From: Desulfuromonadales bacterium
GTDB taxonomy: Bacteria > Desulfobacterota > Desulfuromonadia > Geobacterales > Pseudopelobacteraceae
Assembly (NCBI GenBank): GCA_015688915.1
Contig: JAATGX010000283.1
Span: forward strand, 1 to 13,395
Length of the DNA stretch: 13,395 nt
Direction of reading: 5' to 3'
Shown: positions 1 through 7,114 of the stretch, one piece after another
How the letters are laid out: each line of letters begins with the position of its first letter
Position numbering within the stretch: position 1 is the first letter of the stretch
Translations under genes and position numbers: made by a program
Notes under the pieces: generated by a model
Told to the model about the DNA's origin: nothing
Seen by the model: the letters and a program-made list of their open reading frames with translations, nothing else
The model's database searches: none

Positions 1-197
1 CGTGGCATGTCTATGTTCATGTATAGTCATGGACAATCCTATTGCGTAGTCCAGGCCGCGTTCCAAGCTGTCAGATCACCGGCTTTTACGACAGCAAGCT
101 CTGCCAGCCCGATAAAACTATCGTAGGCCGACAATGGCACCTGCTTTCCTGCTGCTTTGAGCAGCTGTTTTGCTTTGCCGATCGCGTTTTCAACCAG
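1..197 (-). pseudogene. Decayed partial copy of the hepT-like 3' end (copy A)
   Basis: This stretch is a second copy of the 3' end of the HEPN gene at 965-1291. It aligns to 949-1147 with about 15 substitutions and one 2-base gap, roughly 92% identity by hand count. Read on the minus strand, the 2-base loss around 54-56 shifts the frame just before the RX4HXY motif and brings in a TAG stop, so no HEPN motif can be made. The sequence that encodes RNRIVHDY in copy B is still readable in another frame. The first ~40 bases are identical in the two copies. The copy runs off the left edge, so its far end is unknown. Homology stops at about 197, next to a small inverted repeat. Confidence 0.85.
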
Positions 198-201
198 GGG
201 T

Positions 202-233
202 TAAAGGGGGACAGGCTACTTTTACACCCTTTA
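202..233. repeat. Small inverted repeat downstream of hicA
   Basis: TAAAGGG at 202-208 pairs with CCCTTTA at 227-233 around an 18-base loop. It lies 10 bases beyond the hicA stop codon and just past the breakpoint of the hepT copy. It could be a weak transcription terminator or a REP-like element that marked a recombination site. There is no clear T-run, so a strong intrinsic terminator is unlikely. Confidence 0.4.
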
Positions 234-243
234 CAAGAACCTT

Positions 244-468
244 TCAAACATGAAGAAAAATTTCCACCGCTATGCCTGCTTGCTTCAAAATTGCCCGTAG
301 CGTTCCTTCCGGAATGTCGCCGGGATGGTTCGGCAATGTCGTGTAGCGGTCGGTAGTCGGATTATGCCAGATTTCATGACTTCCAGCAGCTTGCCGGTCA
401 AAGATAAAGCCGAGCATTCTGAGACGCTTGGCTACATCGCGATAGCGAAAGCCTGATAGACGTCCCAT
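244..468 (-). CDS. hicA: HicA-family mRNA interferase toxin
   Basis: The 74-residue protein fits the HicA (YcfA-like) toxin family, small double-stranded-RNA-binding-fold endoribonucleases that cleave mRNA when not bound by HicB. It opens with MGRLSGFRYRDV, continues with the typical LGF segment (residues 19-21), and carries the GSHEIW motif with the catalytic histidine at residue 31. The later LPNHPGDIPEGTLRAILKQAG region is also typical of the family. The ATG at 466-468 is preferred because homologues begin at this point; a TTG at 472-474 would overlap the hicB stop and add two residues. There is no clear ribosome binding site of its own, so translation is probably coupled to hicB just upstream. 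Lengths and key residues look intact, so the module may be active. Confidence 0.85.
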   Translation of the reverse strand: MGRLSGFRYRDVAKRLRMLGFIFDRQAAGSHEIWHNPTTDRYTTLPNHPGDIPEGTLRAILKQAGIAVEIFLHV

Positions 469-470
469 TT

Positions 471-701
471 TCAATTAGCAAAGACCATGGGCATGTCAAA
501 TCTTTTAGCAACCGGGCGAAGTTTTGAAATATGCTTGCGCTCTTTTTGAGCCTCAAGCAGTCGCCGCGCTACGTCCCGAGCTATCTCCATGGTCTCTGTC
601 ACAGTTCGACCCTGGGCTACAAGCCCCTGAATATCATCGGATGTAGCCAAATAATAACCTTCCGGTAATTTTTCGATGTGCAGGTTAATAATACGTTCCA
701 T
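471..701 (-). CDS. hicB: HicB-like antitoxin
   Basis: The 76-residue protein begins MERIINLHIEKLPEGYYLATSDDIQGL, the beta-rich partial RNase H-like fold found in HicB and DUF1902-type antitoxins. The following segment (residues 30-50) is the usual helix of the family. HicB neutralises HicA by direct binding and often represses its own promoter. No separate C-terminal ribbon-helix-helix or helix-turn-helix domain is visible, so any DNA binding would have to come from the short basic tail (residues 52-70). A good ribosome binding site (AGGGAGA, about 8 bases before the ATG) supports the start. The stop is adjacent to or overlaps the hicA start, as expected for a toxin-antitoxin operon with the antitoxin first. 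Confidence 0.82.
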   Translation of the reverse strand: MERIINLHIEKLPEGYYLATSDDIQGLVAQGRTVTETMEIARDVARRLLEAQKERKHISKLRPVAKRFDMPMVFAN

Positions 702-719
702 AGATGTTATCTCCCTATT

Positions 720-856
720 TCACCATGTATGACCGCATACTTCGTTGAAAAGTTTTTCGCCCGCCCGCTTCTCCCGCTCCGCCTGTTTCAGGGCCGTATC
801 CACCGTCATCTCAACGAGTTGCTCAAAACCGGCCTTCAACTCCCAATTAAGCTGAC
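720..856 (-). pseudogene. 3'-terminal remnant of a second gmd
   Basis: Bases 761-856 align without gaps to 2512-2607, the last ~95 bases of the intact gmd, with about 75 of 96 positions identical by hand count. The minus-strand frame reads CQLNWELKAGFEQLVEM, against RQLGWELKTSFDQLVNM in gmd, then TALKQAEREKRAG. It continues past the normal end (EKLFNEVCGHTW) to a TGA at 720-722. No start codon or upstream part of gmd is present; on the 5' side it abuts the end of the hepT-like reading frame. It is a scar of an earlier duplication or insertion at the gmd 3' end. The divergence means it came from a paralogue or another strain rather than a recent copy of the neighbouring gene. Confidence 0.85.
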
Positions 857-863
857 ATCTTGA

Positions 864-973
864 TCACACGGAGCCGCCGACAGTAATCGGCGCCCGCAGA
901 AAGTCCGTGATAAACCGATACTGTGCGCTCTCAACCAGTTCCAGCACCCGTGGCATGTCTATGTTCATGTATA
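864..973 (-). other. Out-of-frame continuation of the hepT-like gene
   Basis: Directly after the HDY codons, the frame one base back reads MNIDMPRVLELVESAQYRF and then ITDFLRAPITVGGSV, ending at TGA 864-866. From recollection of the family, HepT proteins commonly continue after their RX4HXY motif with a segment of the HDYxNID...F type, so this looks like the missing last helix. The intact frame instead reads DYT and stops at 965-967. Either a one- or two-base indel has broken the gene, or a -1 shift restores it. No classical slippery heptamer is visible. Confidence 0.65.
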
Positions 974-1147
974 GTCATGGACAATCCTGTTGCGCAGCCC
1001 AATGGCCGCGTTCCAGGCGGCCAGATCCCCGGTTTTTACGACACCAAGCTCTGTCAGCCCGATAAAACTATCGTAGGCTGACAATGGCACCTGCTTCCCT
1101 GCTGCTTTGAGCAACTGTTTTGCCTTGCCGATCGCGTTTTCGACCAG
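949..1147. repeat. Direct repeat copy B (hepT 3' end)
   Basis: This is the second member of a ~199-bp imperfect direct repeat; the other is at 1-197. The two bracket the gmd remnant and the hicB-hicA pair, which suggests that recombination or duplication between hepT 3' segments shaped the region. Confidence 0.88.
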
Positions 1148-1291
1148 CACCTGGAGTGCATGCAGTACGCCGTTTTGCTCAAGACGCGATAGTGAGCCCC
1201 CGGTGCACAATGTCATGCGGGCCTCGTCCAACAGGGCAGTCTGCTCCTGGGCGATGAAGGCGGTTTCCGCCTGGTACAGATCAGGCCGCAT
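965..1291 (-). CDS. hepT: HepT-like HEPN-domain toxin, probably C-terminally truncated
   Basis: The 108-residue protein (starting MRPDLYQAETAF) is an all-helical HEPN protein of the HepT/DUF86 group. It carries the RX4HXY motif RNRIVHDY, with R100, H105 and Y107; in characterised MntA-HepT (type VII) systems this motif is the RNase centre, and the tyrosine is AMPylated by the partner nucleotidyltransferase. The start used is the ATG at 1289-1291, which overlaps the end of the upstream mntA-like gene by 11 bases, typical for the pair. A longer upstream extension in this frame only shadows mntA. The protein stops one residue after the motif, while the family-like C-terminal segment follows in another frame, so the gene is probably frameshifted and the toxin inactive or altered. 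Confidence 0.8.
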   Translation of the reverse strand: MRPDLYQAETAFIAQEQTALLDEARMTLCTGGSLSRLEQNGVLHALQVLVENAIGKAKQLLKAAGKQVPLSAYDSFIGLTELGVVKTGDLAAWNAAIGLRNRIVHDYT

Positions 1292-1661
1292 AAAGCTGCT
1301 CCCAGTATTGCTCTTCCAGCTCCCGCCAGGTTCGTTGTAAAAAACGATGCCAGACCAGACTGTCGCCACCCTTGAGCGGGATTCCCTCTTCAGCCACTAC
1401 CGCGCGCATGGCAAGCCGGGCAGTAGGTATGTCTATCAGATCCACATGCTGCTCCGACACAGAGAGCGCTTTCGCCAAGGTACTGCGGAGCTGTTCGGTG
1501 GCGGCAGGTTGCTGGAAAAAATCCACGTCACGGCTCCATTGGAGCGCAATATCCCAATCGCTGTCCGGGCGAGCGGTATCGGTTGCCCGGCTGCCGATCA
1601 GGATAGCCAGTTCAAGGTTGGGCATGGTGTGGAGTATGTCGGACAATCGGTTAATGGACAT
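1281..1661 (-). CDS. mntA: MntA-like nucleotidyltransferase antitoxin
   Basis: The 126-residue protein is a minimal nucleotidyltransferase of the Pol beta superfamily. The GSX10DXD signature is complete: G23-S24, then D35 and D37 in RPDSDWDIAL; a third carboxylate is plausible in HVDLID further on. Characterised MntA antitoxins inactivate their HepT partner by adding AMP to the tyrosine of RX4HXY. The gene starts at an ATG preceded by AGAGG about 7 bases away, 33 bases after the preceding HEPN gene, and its end overlaps hepT. The intact signature beside a damaged hepT suggests an antitoxin left behind after its toxin broke. Confidence 0.83.
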   Translation of the reverse strand: MSINRLSDILHTMPNLELAILIGSRATDTARPDSDWDIALQWSRDVDFFQQPAATEQLRSTLAKALSVSEQHVDLIDIPTARLAMRAVVAEEGIPLKGGDSLVWHRFLQRTWRELEEQYWEQLYAA

Positions 1662-1694
1662 ATTATCTGCCTCTGAACAGACATCTCCACAAAA

Positions 1695-2156
1695 TCACAT
1701 CTGCCGTGGTGTCCGGGCGAGTCTCTCACCCTTGTCTGCGGCATTCAGTTTATCGTGCATCACGCTGACAATTCGCACTGCCAAGTGAACATACTCGGGT
1801 AGACGCTGTCGGATCGTTTCAGCCATCTCTTGGCGATAGATATGACTGAGCTGATTTCTGTCGTTGATTGCCCGGATCAAAAGTTCATAGGTTTCATAAT
1901 CGCAGTGGCCTGCCTCCACAAATTCTTTGGCGACAGCCTTCGGTGTTACAACATCAATACCATCCACCTCGAAAAGAAATATCTGGACTGTTTTCCACAG
2001 CAGTTCGATCGTGAACTCAAATTTCTGGATTTGCCCTGATTTGATTGTGTCAGCCACCAGATCGGGAAGCAATGCCGGTTCAAGCGTCAGCGCATCACGG
2101 AAGTTCGACAATGCCGCGTCCAGGTCGTTCAGTTTGCGCACGAACTTTGTTTCCAT
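1695..2156 (-). CDS. HEPN-type nucleotidyltransferase substrate-binding protein (HI0074 family)
   Basis: The 153-residue helical protein matches the nucleotidyltransferase substrate-binding family of which HI0074 is the known structure. Typical segments are IQKFEFTIELLWKTVQIFL (residues 43-61) and NDRNQLSHIYRQE (98-110). The latter contains a HEPN RX4HXY motif with R100, H105 and Y107, so this may be a second type VII-like toxin rather than a mere binding subunit. It overlaps the upstream nucleotidyltransferase gene by 28 bases, a strong sign of a co-translated pair. A low-complexity basic tail (GERLARTPRQM) ends the protein. Function in this organism is inferred from the pairing and the motif. 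Confidence 0.82.
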   Translation of the reverse strand: METKFVRKLNDLDAALSNFRDALTLEPALLPDLVADTIKSGQIQKFEFTIELLWKTVQIFLFEVDGIDVVTPKAVAKEFVEAGHCDYETYELLIRAINDRNQLSHIYRQEMAETIRQRLPEYVHLAVRIVSVMHDKLNAADKGERLARTPRQM

Positions 2157-2467
2157 ACAATAACCTTCTCCATGGCAACGTCTCTGAAGGTGCTGGGAAC
2201 CGTATCAAAGTTCACCAAGTCAACGTGGTGCGGTATCACACTTTCTTCCAGTTCCGACAGCAGGCGATCTCTGAGTTTAGTGAATAACGGCTCACGCAAC
2301 CCACTAAAACCGATGTCGATGTCAGAATTTCTGCGGCATATGCCATGTGCCCGTGAACCAAACAGGTAAATGGTGCAGTCCACGTCGGATGTTACTCGAA
2401 GCACCAGATCTCGCATCTGGTCCAGATAGTCGGGGCAAATCGTGTTGTTATGAACCGTTCGTACCAT
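2129..2467 (-). CDS. Minimal nucleotidyltransferase (HI0073-like)
   Basis: The 112-residue protein carries the nucleotidyltransferase signature GSRAHGICRRNSDIDIGF, with S38, D49 and D51 filling GSX10DXD, and a later HVDLVNFD segment that may supply the third acidic residue. It pairs with the overlapping HEPN gene downstream. The ATG at 2465-2467 is chosen because GGGG lies six bases upstream; a TTG at 2486-2488 would add seven residues without a ribosome binding site. It begins 36 bases after the gmd stop, so it may be read through from the gmd-fcl operon. The likely role is AMP or nucleotide transfer to the partner HEPN protein, as shown for MntA-HepT; this is inference from family membership. 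Confidence 0.82.
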   Translation of the reverse strand: MVRTVHNNTICPDYLDQMRDLVLRVTSDVDCTIYLFGSRAHGICRRNSDIDIGFSGLREPLFTKLRDRLLSELEESVIPHHVDLVNFDTVPSTFRDVAMEKVIVWKQSSCAN

Positions 2468-2503
2468 CTTGGTCCCCAAAATTAGCAAACTCCATCTGCT
2501 AAA

Positions 2504-3553
2504 TCACCCATCCGCCCGCTTCTCCCGCTCCGCTTGTTTCAGGTCAGCATCCACCATCATATTCACGAGCTGATCGAAGCTCGTTTTCAATTCCCACCCC
2601 AGCTGACGTTTGGCCTTGGAGGGATCACCCAGAAGCAGGTCCACCTCGGCCGGACGGAAGTATTTTGGGTCGATCCGGATGACAATCTTACCAGTGTTAC
2701 GATCAATACCCGTCTCGGCCTCACTGTTTCCCTGCCACTCCAGCGGCATGCCCAGGCGCTCGAAGACCCTTTCGGCAAAGGTGCGCACTGACCAGGTCTC
2801 ACCGGTGGCGATGACATAGTCTTCGGCTTTGTCCTGTTGCAGCATCAGCCACATGGCTTCCACATAGTCGCCGGCAAAACCCCAGTCGCGCTTGGCGTCC
2901 AGGTTGCCCAGGTAGAGGCACTCCTGCATGCCCAGTTTGATGCGGGCCGCGGCGCGAGTGATCTTGCGGGTGACGAAGGTTTCGCCCCGGCGTGGGGATT
3001 CGTGGTTGAAGAGGATGCCGTTGCAGGCGAACATGCCGTAGCTCTCACGGTAGTTCTGGGTGATGTAGAAGGCGTAGGCCTTGGCGCAGGCGTAGGGTGA
3101 GCGGGGATAGAAGGGGGTAGTTTCCTTCTGGGGGGTCTCCACCACCTTGCCGTACAGTTCGGAGGAGGAGGCTTGGTAGAAGCGGGTGTTCAGGCTGGTC
3201 TCGCGGATACCTTCCAGGATGCGCACCGCGCCCAGGGCGTCCACCTCGCCGGTGTACTCCGGTACGTCAAAGGATACGCGCACGTGGCTCTGTGCGCCCA
3301 GGTTGTAGATCTCGTCGGGCCGAATGTCGCGCAGCAGCAGATTGATGGAGCTGGCGTCGTTCAGGTCGCCGTAGTGCAGGAACAGGCGCACGTCCTTTTC
3401 ATGAGGATCGCGGTAGATGTGGTTGATGCGGCCGGTGTTGAAGGAGGAGGAACGGCGGATCATGCCGTGGACTTCATAACCTTTGTTAAGCAGCAATTCC
3501 GCCAGATAGGAACCGTCCTGGCCGGTAATGCCGGTGATGAGCGCTTTTTTCAT
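2504..3553 (-). CDS. gmd: GDP-mannose 4,6-dehydratase
   Basis: This cytoplasmic SDR enzyme converts GDP-D-mannose to GDP-4-keto-6-deoxy-D-mannose, the first step to GDP-L-fucose and related 6-deoxy sugars. The 349-residue protein starts MKKALITGITGQDGSYLAEL, with the NAD(P)-binding glycines G8, G11 and G14, followed by the family-typical HGMIRRSSSFNT. The catalytic centre is visible as SSSELYG near residue 130 and the YxxxK motif Y154-K158. Length is normal. It lies 40 bases downstream of fcl in the same orientation, and the two enzymes act in sequence. Its last ~95 bases are repeated in diverged form at 761-856, which suggests that the gmd 3' end has been a recombination site for the toxin-antitoxin island that follows. 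Confidence 0.96.
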   Translation of the reverse strand: MKKALITGITGQDGSYLAELLLNKGYEVHGMIRRSSSFNTGRINHIYRDPHEKDVRLFLHYGDLNDASSINLLLRDIRPDEIYNLGAQSHVRVSFDVPEYTGEVDALGAVRILEGIRETSLNTRFYQASSSELYGKVVETPQKETTPFYPRSPYACAKAYAFYITQNYRESYGMFACNGILFNHESPRRGETFVTRKITRAAARIKLGMQECLYLGNLDAKRDWGFAGDYVEAMWLMLQQDKAEDYVIATGETWSVRTFAERVFERLGMPLEWQGNSEAETGIDRNTGKIVIRIDPKYFRPAEVDLLLGDPSKAKRQLGWELKTSFDQLVNMMVDADLKQAEREKRADG

Positions 3554-3593
3554 GTGCGGGGAACCCTTCTCTATAATGTGCTACTGGTATGTA

Positions 3594-4583
3594 TTACCTT
3601 GGTACATGATTTTGCTGAAACCATCGGTACGTAGCGAGAATGCCGTCTCTCAAACCGATAACGTGGTGCCACCCCAAGGCATGGATACGGGAGCTGTCTG
3701 CCAGCTTGCGCGGTGTCCCGTCCGGTTTGGAGGTGTCGAGCACCAGTTCGCCGGAAAAACCGACCACATCCTTTACCAGCAACGCCAGGTCGCGGATGCT
3801 TACCTCCTGGCCGCTTCCCACGTTGATCAAGCCCGGCGCGGCAGGATGATCGAGAAGTGAGGAGTAGACCTCCTCCGGCAGGTTCATGAGAAACGCACAG
3901 GCATCTGCCAGATCGTCAACATGGAGAAATTCACGCAACGGGGTGCCGGTGCCCCAGACTACCACCCCATGTTCGTTCCGCTCTTTTGCCTCGTGAAATT
4001 TTCGAATCAAGGCCGGCAGGACGTGGGAGGTGGTAAGGTCGAAGTTGTCGTTTGTGCCGTAGAGGTTGTTGGGCATGGCCGAAAGGAAGCGGGTGCCATA
4101 CTGCCGGTTGTAGGAGCGGCACATGGCAATCCCGGCGATCTTGGCCACGGCATAGGCATCGTTGGTCGGTTCAAGGGGGCCGGTGAGCAGGTATTCCTCT
4201 TTCATGGGCTGTGGGGCCAGTTTCGGGTAGATGCAGGTGCTGCCGAGGAAAAGCAGGCGCTTTACGCCATGGAGGTATGCTGCGTGGATCAGGTTGTTTT
4301 GTATCATCAGGTTGCTGTAAATGAACTCGGCCGGGTATGAGCTGTTGGCAATGATGCCTCCCACCTTGGCGGCTGCCATGAAAACATAGTCCGGCTGCTG
4401 TTCGGCAAAGAATGCCTGTACCGCTTGCTGGTTACACAAGTCCAACTCATCATGTGACCGGAGGATCAGGTTGTCGTATCCTCCGGCTTGTAACCTCCGC
4501 ACAATGGCGGACCCGACCATGCCGCGATGTCCGGCGACGTAAATTTTTGAGTATTTTTTCATGAAGCCTGTTTTTTCCATCAT
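3594..4583 (-). CDS. fcl: GDP-L-fucose synthase
   Basis: This epimerase-reductase of the extended SDR family turns the Gmd product into GDP-L-fucose for surface polysaccharide or LPS. The nucleotide-binding loop is KIYVAGHRGMVGSAI. The family signatures MAAAKVGGI, LGSTCIYPK, the catalytic YAVAK and the PNNLYGTNDNF segment are all present, and length is normal. Three starts are possible: ATG 4605-4607 has no ribosome binding site; ATG 4581-4583 has GGAAG six bases upstream and is used here; ATG 4560-4562 matches where most homologues begin. A sigma70-like promoter lies upstream at 4646-4675, so fcl is probably the first gene of the fcl-gmd operon. Confidence 0.95.
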   Translation of the reverse strand: MMEKTGFMKKYSKIYVAGHRGMVGSAIVRRLQAGGYDNLILRSHDELDLCNQQAVQAFFAEQQPDYVFMAAAKVGGIIANSSYPAEFIYSNLMIQNNLIHAAYLHGVKRLLFLGSTCIYPKLAPQPMKEEYLLTGPLEPTNDAYAVAKIAGIAMCRSYNRQYGTRFLSAMPNNLYGTNDNFDLTTSHVLPALIRKFHEAKERNEHGVVVWGTGTPLREFLHVDDLADACAFLMNLPEEVYSSLLDHPAAPGLINVGSGQEVSIRDLALLVKDVVGFSGELVLDTSKPDGTPRKLADSSRIHALGWHHVIGLRDGILATYRWFQQNHVPR

Positions 4584-4645
4584 ATGTGCTTCCAGTTTCC
4601 TATCCATTTGTTACTAAATGAGAAACGAGTCAAAATGAATTTTAT

Positions 4646-4675
4646 CTTATAGCATAGATTGATGTGAACTGACAA
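4646..4675 (-). promoter_or_regulatory. Sigma70-like promoter for fcl-gmd
   Basis: On the minus strand TTGTCA (4670-4675) and TATAAG (4646-4651) are separated by 18 bases, each matching five of six consensus positions. It sits in an AT-rich gap between comM and fcl and points at fcl. Confidence 0.55.
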
Positions 4676-4718
4676 ATAATTTTTCATTGAAGCAGGCTGT
4701 TACAAGGTGCAAAAAGAT

Positions 4719-6248
4719 CTATGCGGGTTTCCTGTCCAGGCTGCGGTACTGAATGGCCTCGGCAATATGCTCTTCGCGGATAGTCCCACTACCCTCCAAG
4801 TCGGCGATGGTGCGGGCAACCTTGAGGATGCGATTGTAGGTGCGGGCCGAGAAGCCCAGGCGGTCGGTAACCAGTTCCAGCATGCGGTGCCCTTGGGCGT
4901 CCAGTTCACAGTGCTTCTTGATGAAGCGCGGCGTCATCTGGGCGTTACAGTGGATCTTTGTCCCGTGGTAGCGTTCCAGTTGCAGCACACGGGAGCGCTC
5001 CACCCGCCGGGCGACCTCCTGTGAACTCTCCGCTTCGCCCCGGTCGGCCAGATCCCGGTATTTCACGGCAGGGACCTCGATGTGGATGTCGATCCGGTCC
5101 AGCAGCGGGCCGGAGATGCGCGAGCGGTAGCGGTGGATGGCGATGGGCGCGCAGGTGCAGGGATGGACCGGATCGGCGAGATAACCGCACGGGCAGGGAT
5201 TCATGGCCGCCACCAGCATCACCCGCGACGGGTAGGTCAGGGATGTCAGGGAACGGGAGATGGTCACCCGACCGTCTTCCAGCGGCTGGCGCAGCACCTC
5301 CAGAACGTTCTTCTTGAATTCCGGCAGTTCATCCAGAAACAGCACGCCGTTGTGGGCCAGGGATACCTCGCCCGGTTTGGGGGTTGTGCCGCCGCCGATC
5401 AGGCCGACGTCGGAAATGGTGTGATGGGGTGAACGAAAGGGACGGACCGCCAGCAGGGCGCGTTCCTTTTCCAACAGGCCGCTGACGCTGAATACCTTGG
5501 TGGTCTCGATGGCCTCGTCAAAGGACATGCGGGGCAATATGGTCGGGATACGACGGGCCAGCATGGTTTTACCCGAACCGGGCGGCCCGATCATGAGGAT
5601 ATTGTGACCACCGCTGGCTGCCACCTCCAGGGCGCGTTTGGCGTGTTCCTGCCCCTTGACCTCGCTGAAGTCCTCACCATACTCGCAGCCGCTGGTAAAG
5701 AGCGCTTGCAGATCGACACGGAAGGGATCGATTCCCCCACGGTTATTCAGGAACTCCACCACCTGGGAAAGGGTTGTTGCGCCGATGACATCGAGCCCCT
5801 CAACCACGGCCGCTTCGGGGGCGTTCTCCTTCGGCAGGATGATCCCGGCCCGGCCGGCCCGTTTGGCGGCAACGGCCATGGAAAGGGCGCCGCGCACCTC
5901 CTTGAGGCCGCCGTCCAGCGACAGTTCGCCCAACAGGGTGTAGTCCTGCAGACGGGTTGGCGCGACCACCCCGGTGGCGGCCAGGATACCGATGGAGATG
6001 GGGAGGTCAAAGGCGGCACCTTCCTTACGGATGTCCGCCGGCGCCAGGTTGGCGGTGATCCGCCGGGCCGGAAAATCGTAACCCGAGTTCTTGAGGGCGG
6101 CCCGCACACGGTCCTTGCTCTCCTTTACCGCGCCGTCGGGCAGGCCCACCGTGGCAAAGGCGGGCAGGCCGGGGGCAAGATCCACCTCCACATCCACCAG
6201 AATGGCATCGATACCGATCAGGGCGCTGCTGAGAACCTTTGCGAGCAT
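4719..6248 (-). CDS. comM: ComM/YifB-family AAA+ ATPase (Mg chelatase-like)
   Basis: The 509-residue protein has the full ComM layout: an N-terminal Lon-protease-like fold domain (residues 1-170, with the typical VGLPDGAVKESKDRVRAAL), a AAA+ core with Walker A GPPGSGKT (221-228) and Walker B GVLFLDEL (301-308), and a C-terminal Mg-chelatase-like domain. A cysteine set (C352, C354, C364, C366) in NPCPCGY...HPCTC follows, as in relatives. In naturally competent bacteria ComM is a hexameric helicase that drives branch migration during integration of transformed DNA; in other groups, including this one, the role is less clear. The ATG is preceded by AAAGGGG at six bases. It is in the same orientation as pgeF, 26 bases downstream. 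Confidence 0.95.
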   Translation of the reverse strand: MLAKVLSSALIGIDAILVDVEVDLAPGLPAFATVGLPDGAVKESKDRVRAALKNSGYDFPARRITANLAPADIRKEGAAFDLPISIGILAATGVVAPTRLQDYTLLGELSLDGGLKEVRGALSMAVAAKRAGRAGIILPKENAPEAAVVEGLDVIGATTLSQVVEFLNNRGGIDPFRVDLQALFTSGCEYGEDFSEVKGQEHAKRALEVAASGGHNILMIGPPGSGKTMLARRIPTILPRMSFDEAIETTKVFSVSGLLEKERALLAVRPFRSPHHTISDVGLIGGGTTPKPGEVSLAHNGVLFLDELPEFKKNVLEVLRQPLEDGRVTISRSLTSLTYPSRVMLVAAMNPCPCGYLADPVHPCTCAPIAIHRYRSRISGPLLDRIDIHIEVPAVKYRDLADRGEAESSQEVARRVERSRVLQLERYHGTKIHCNAQMTPRFIKKHCELDAQGHRMLELVTDRLGFSARTYNRILKVARTIADLEGSGTIREEHIAEAIQYRSLDRKPA

Positions 6249-6274
6249 TGATAACCCCTTTGGAATTCAGATGA

Positions 6275-7087
6275 CTACTGAGTCAACATGATGAACCCCA
6301 TCTGCCGGCCGGTCTCCCCATTGTCCCGTCGAAAGGAGAAGAACAGCTCCCGATGGCAGCAGACGCACAGTTCGGACACCTGTACCGATTCGGACGGCAC
6401 CCCTGCCGCGACGATCATATCCCGGTTGACGGCAGAGAGGGAGAGCCGCCATTTCCGTTCCCCGGCCTGTTCCGTGAAGGGCTCCCACGGGATATCGTTG
6501 CGCGCGAAAGCCTGTCTGACCGGCGCATCCACCTCGTAGCAGCATTTGCCGATACTGGGGCCGATGATTGCCTGCAGTTTTTCCGGGTTGCAGCCGAACA
6601 GGGCGTGCATCCCTTCAATGGTCTTGGAGACGACCTTCTGGACGGTCCCCTGCCAGCCGGCGTGCACCGCGGCGATGACCCGTTTCTCCGGGTCCAGCAG
6701 CAGGACCGGGGCGCAGTCGGCCACGCAGATCCCGATCATGACACCGGGCTGGTTGGTGATGATGGCGTCGCTCTCCACGCTCAGAAAATGGCCGTAATCC
6801 TCGTTGGGTTCGTCAATCACCAGGATGTCGTTGCCATGCACCTGCCGCACCGTCACCAGTGCCCCGGGAGTAATGCCGAACGCGCTGGCCAGCAGGCTGC
6901 GGTTCCCCTCCACGTTGTGGGGTTGATCCAGGGTGTTGGTCCCCAGGTTGAGGGAGTTGTAGGGAGTCCGCGACACCCCCTCGTGACGGGTGGTAAAACC
7001 TTGCACGGAACAGGCAGTGCCGCCGAATTCGGCGGCGATATAGTGAATGCGGCCGGAGCGCTTCATCTGCATGGTTTCATTCTTCAT
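6275..7087 (-). CDS. pgeF: YfiH/LACC1-family purine nucleoside phosphorylase-like protein
   Basis: The 270-residue protein belongs to the DUF152 family (YfiH, PgeF, laccase-domain LACC1). The copper/zinc-site residues are all present: H84 in VRQVHG, C125 in VADCAPV and H142 in VHAGWQG. The GPSIGKCCYEV segment (around 175-187) is also characteristic. Members have been described as purine nucleoside phosphorylase/adenosine deaminase-type enzymes, and the E. coli protein as a peptidoglycan editing factor; which activity matters here cannot be read from sequence. The ATG follows AAGGGA at about six bases. It lies 27 bases downstream of the dedA gene in the same orientation, so dedA-pgeF-comM may be one transcript. 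Confidence 0.92.
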   Translation of the reverse strand: MKNETMQMKRSGRIHYIAAEFGGTACSVQGFTTRHEGVSRTPYNSLNLGTNTLDQPHNVEGNRSLLASAFGITPGALVTVRQVHGNDILVIDEPNEDYGHFLSVESDAIITNQPGVMIGICVADCAPVLLLDPEKRVIAAVHAGWQGTVQKVVSKTIEGMHALFGCNPEKLQAIIGPSIGKCCYEVDAPVRQAFARNDIPWEPFTEQAGERKWRLSLSAVNRDMIVAAGVPSESVQVSELCVCCHRELFFSFRRDNGETGRQMGFIMLTQ

Positions 7088-7114
7088 AAAAATCCCTTTG
7101 CCTTCCAGGTGGCT

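Noticed and set aside
1..2500. CRISPR array or phage insertion as explanation of the repeats on the left
   Set aside because: There are only two long, diverged copies with gene content; no short regular repeats, spacers, integrase or phage genes.
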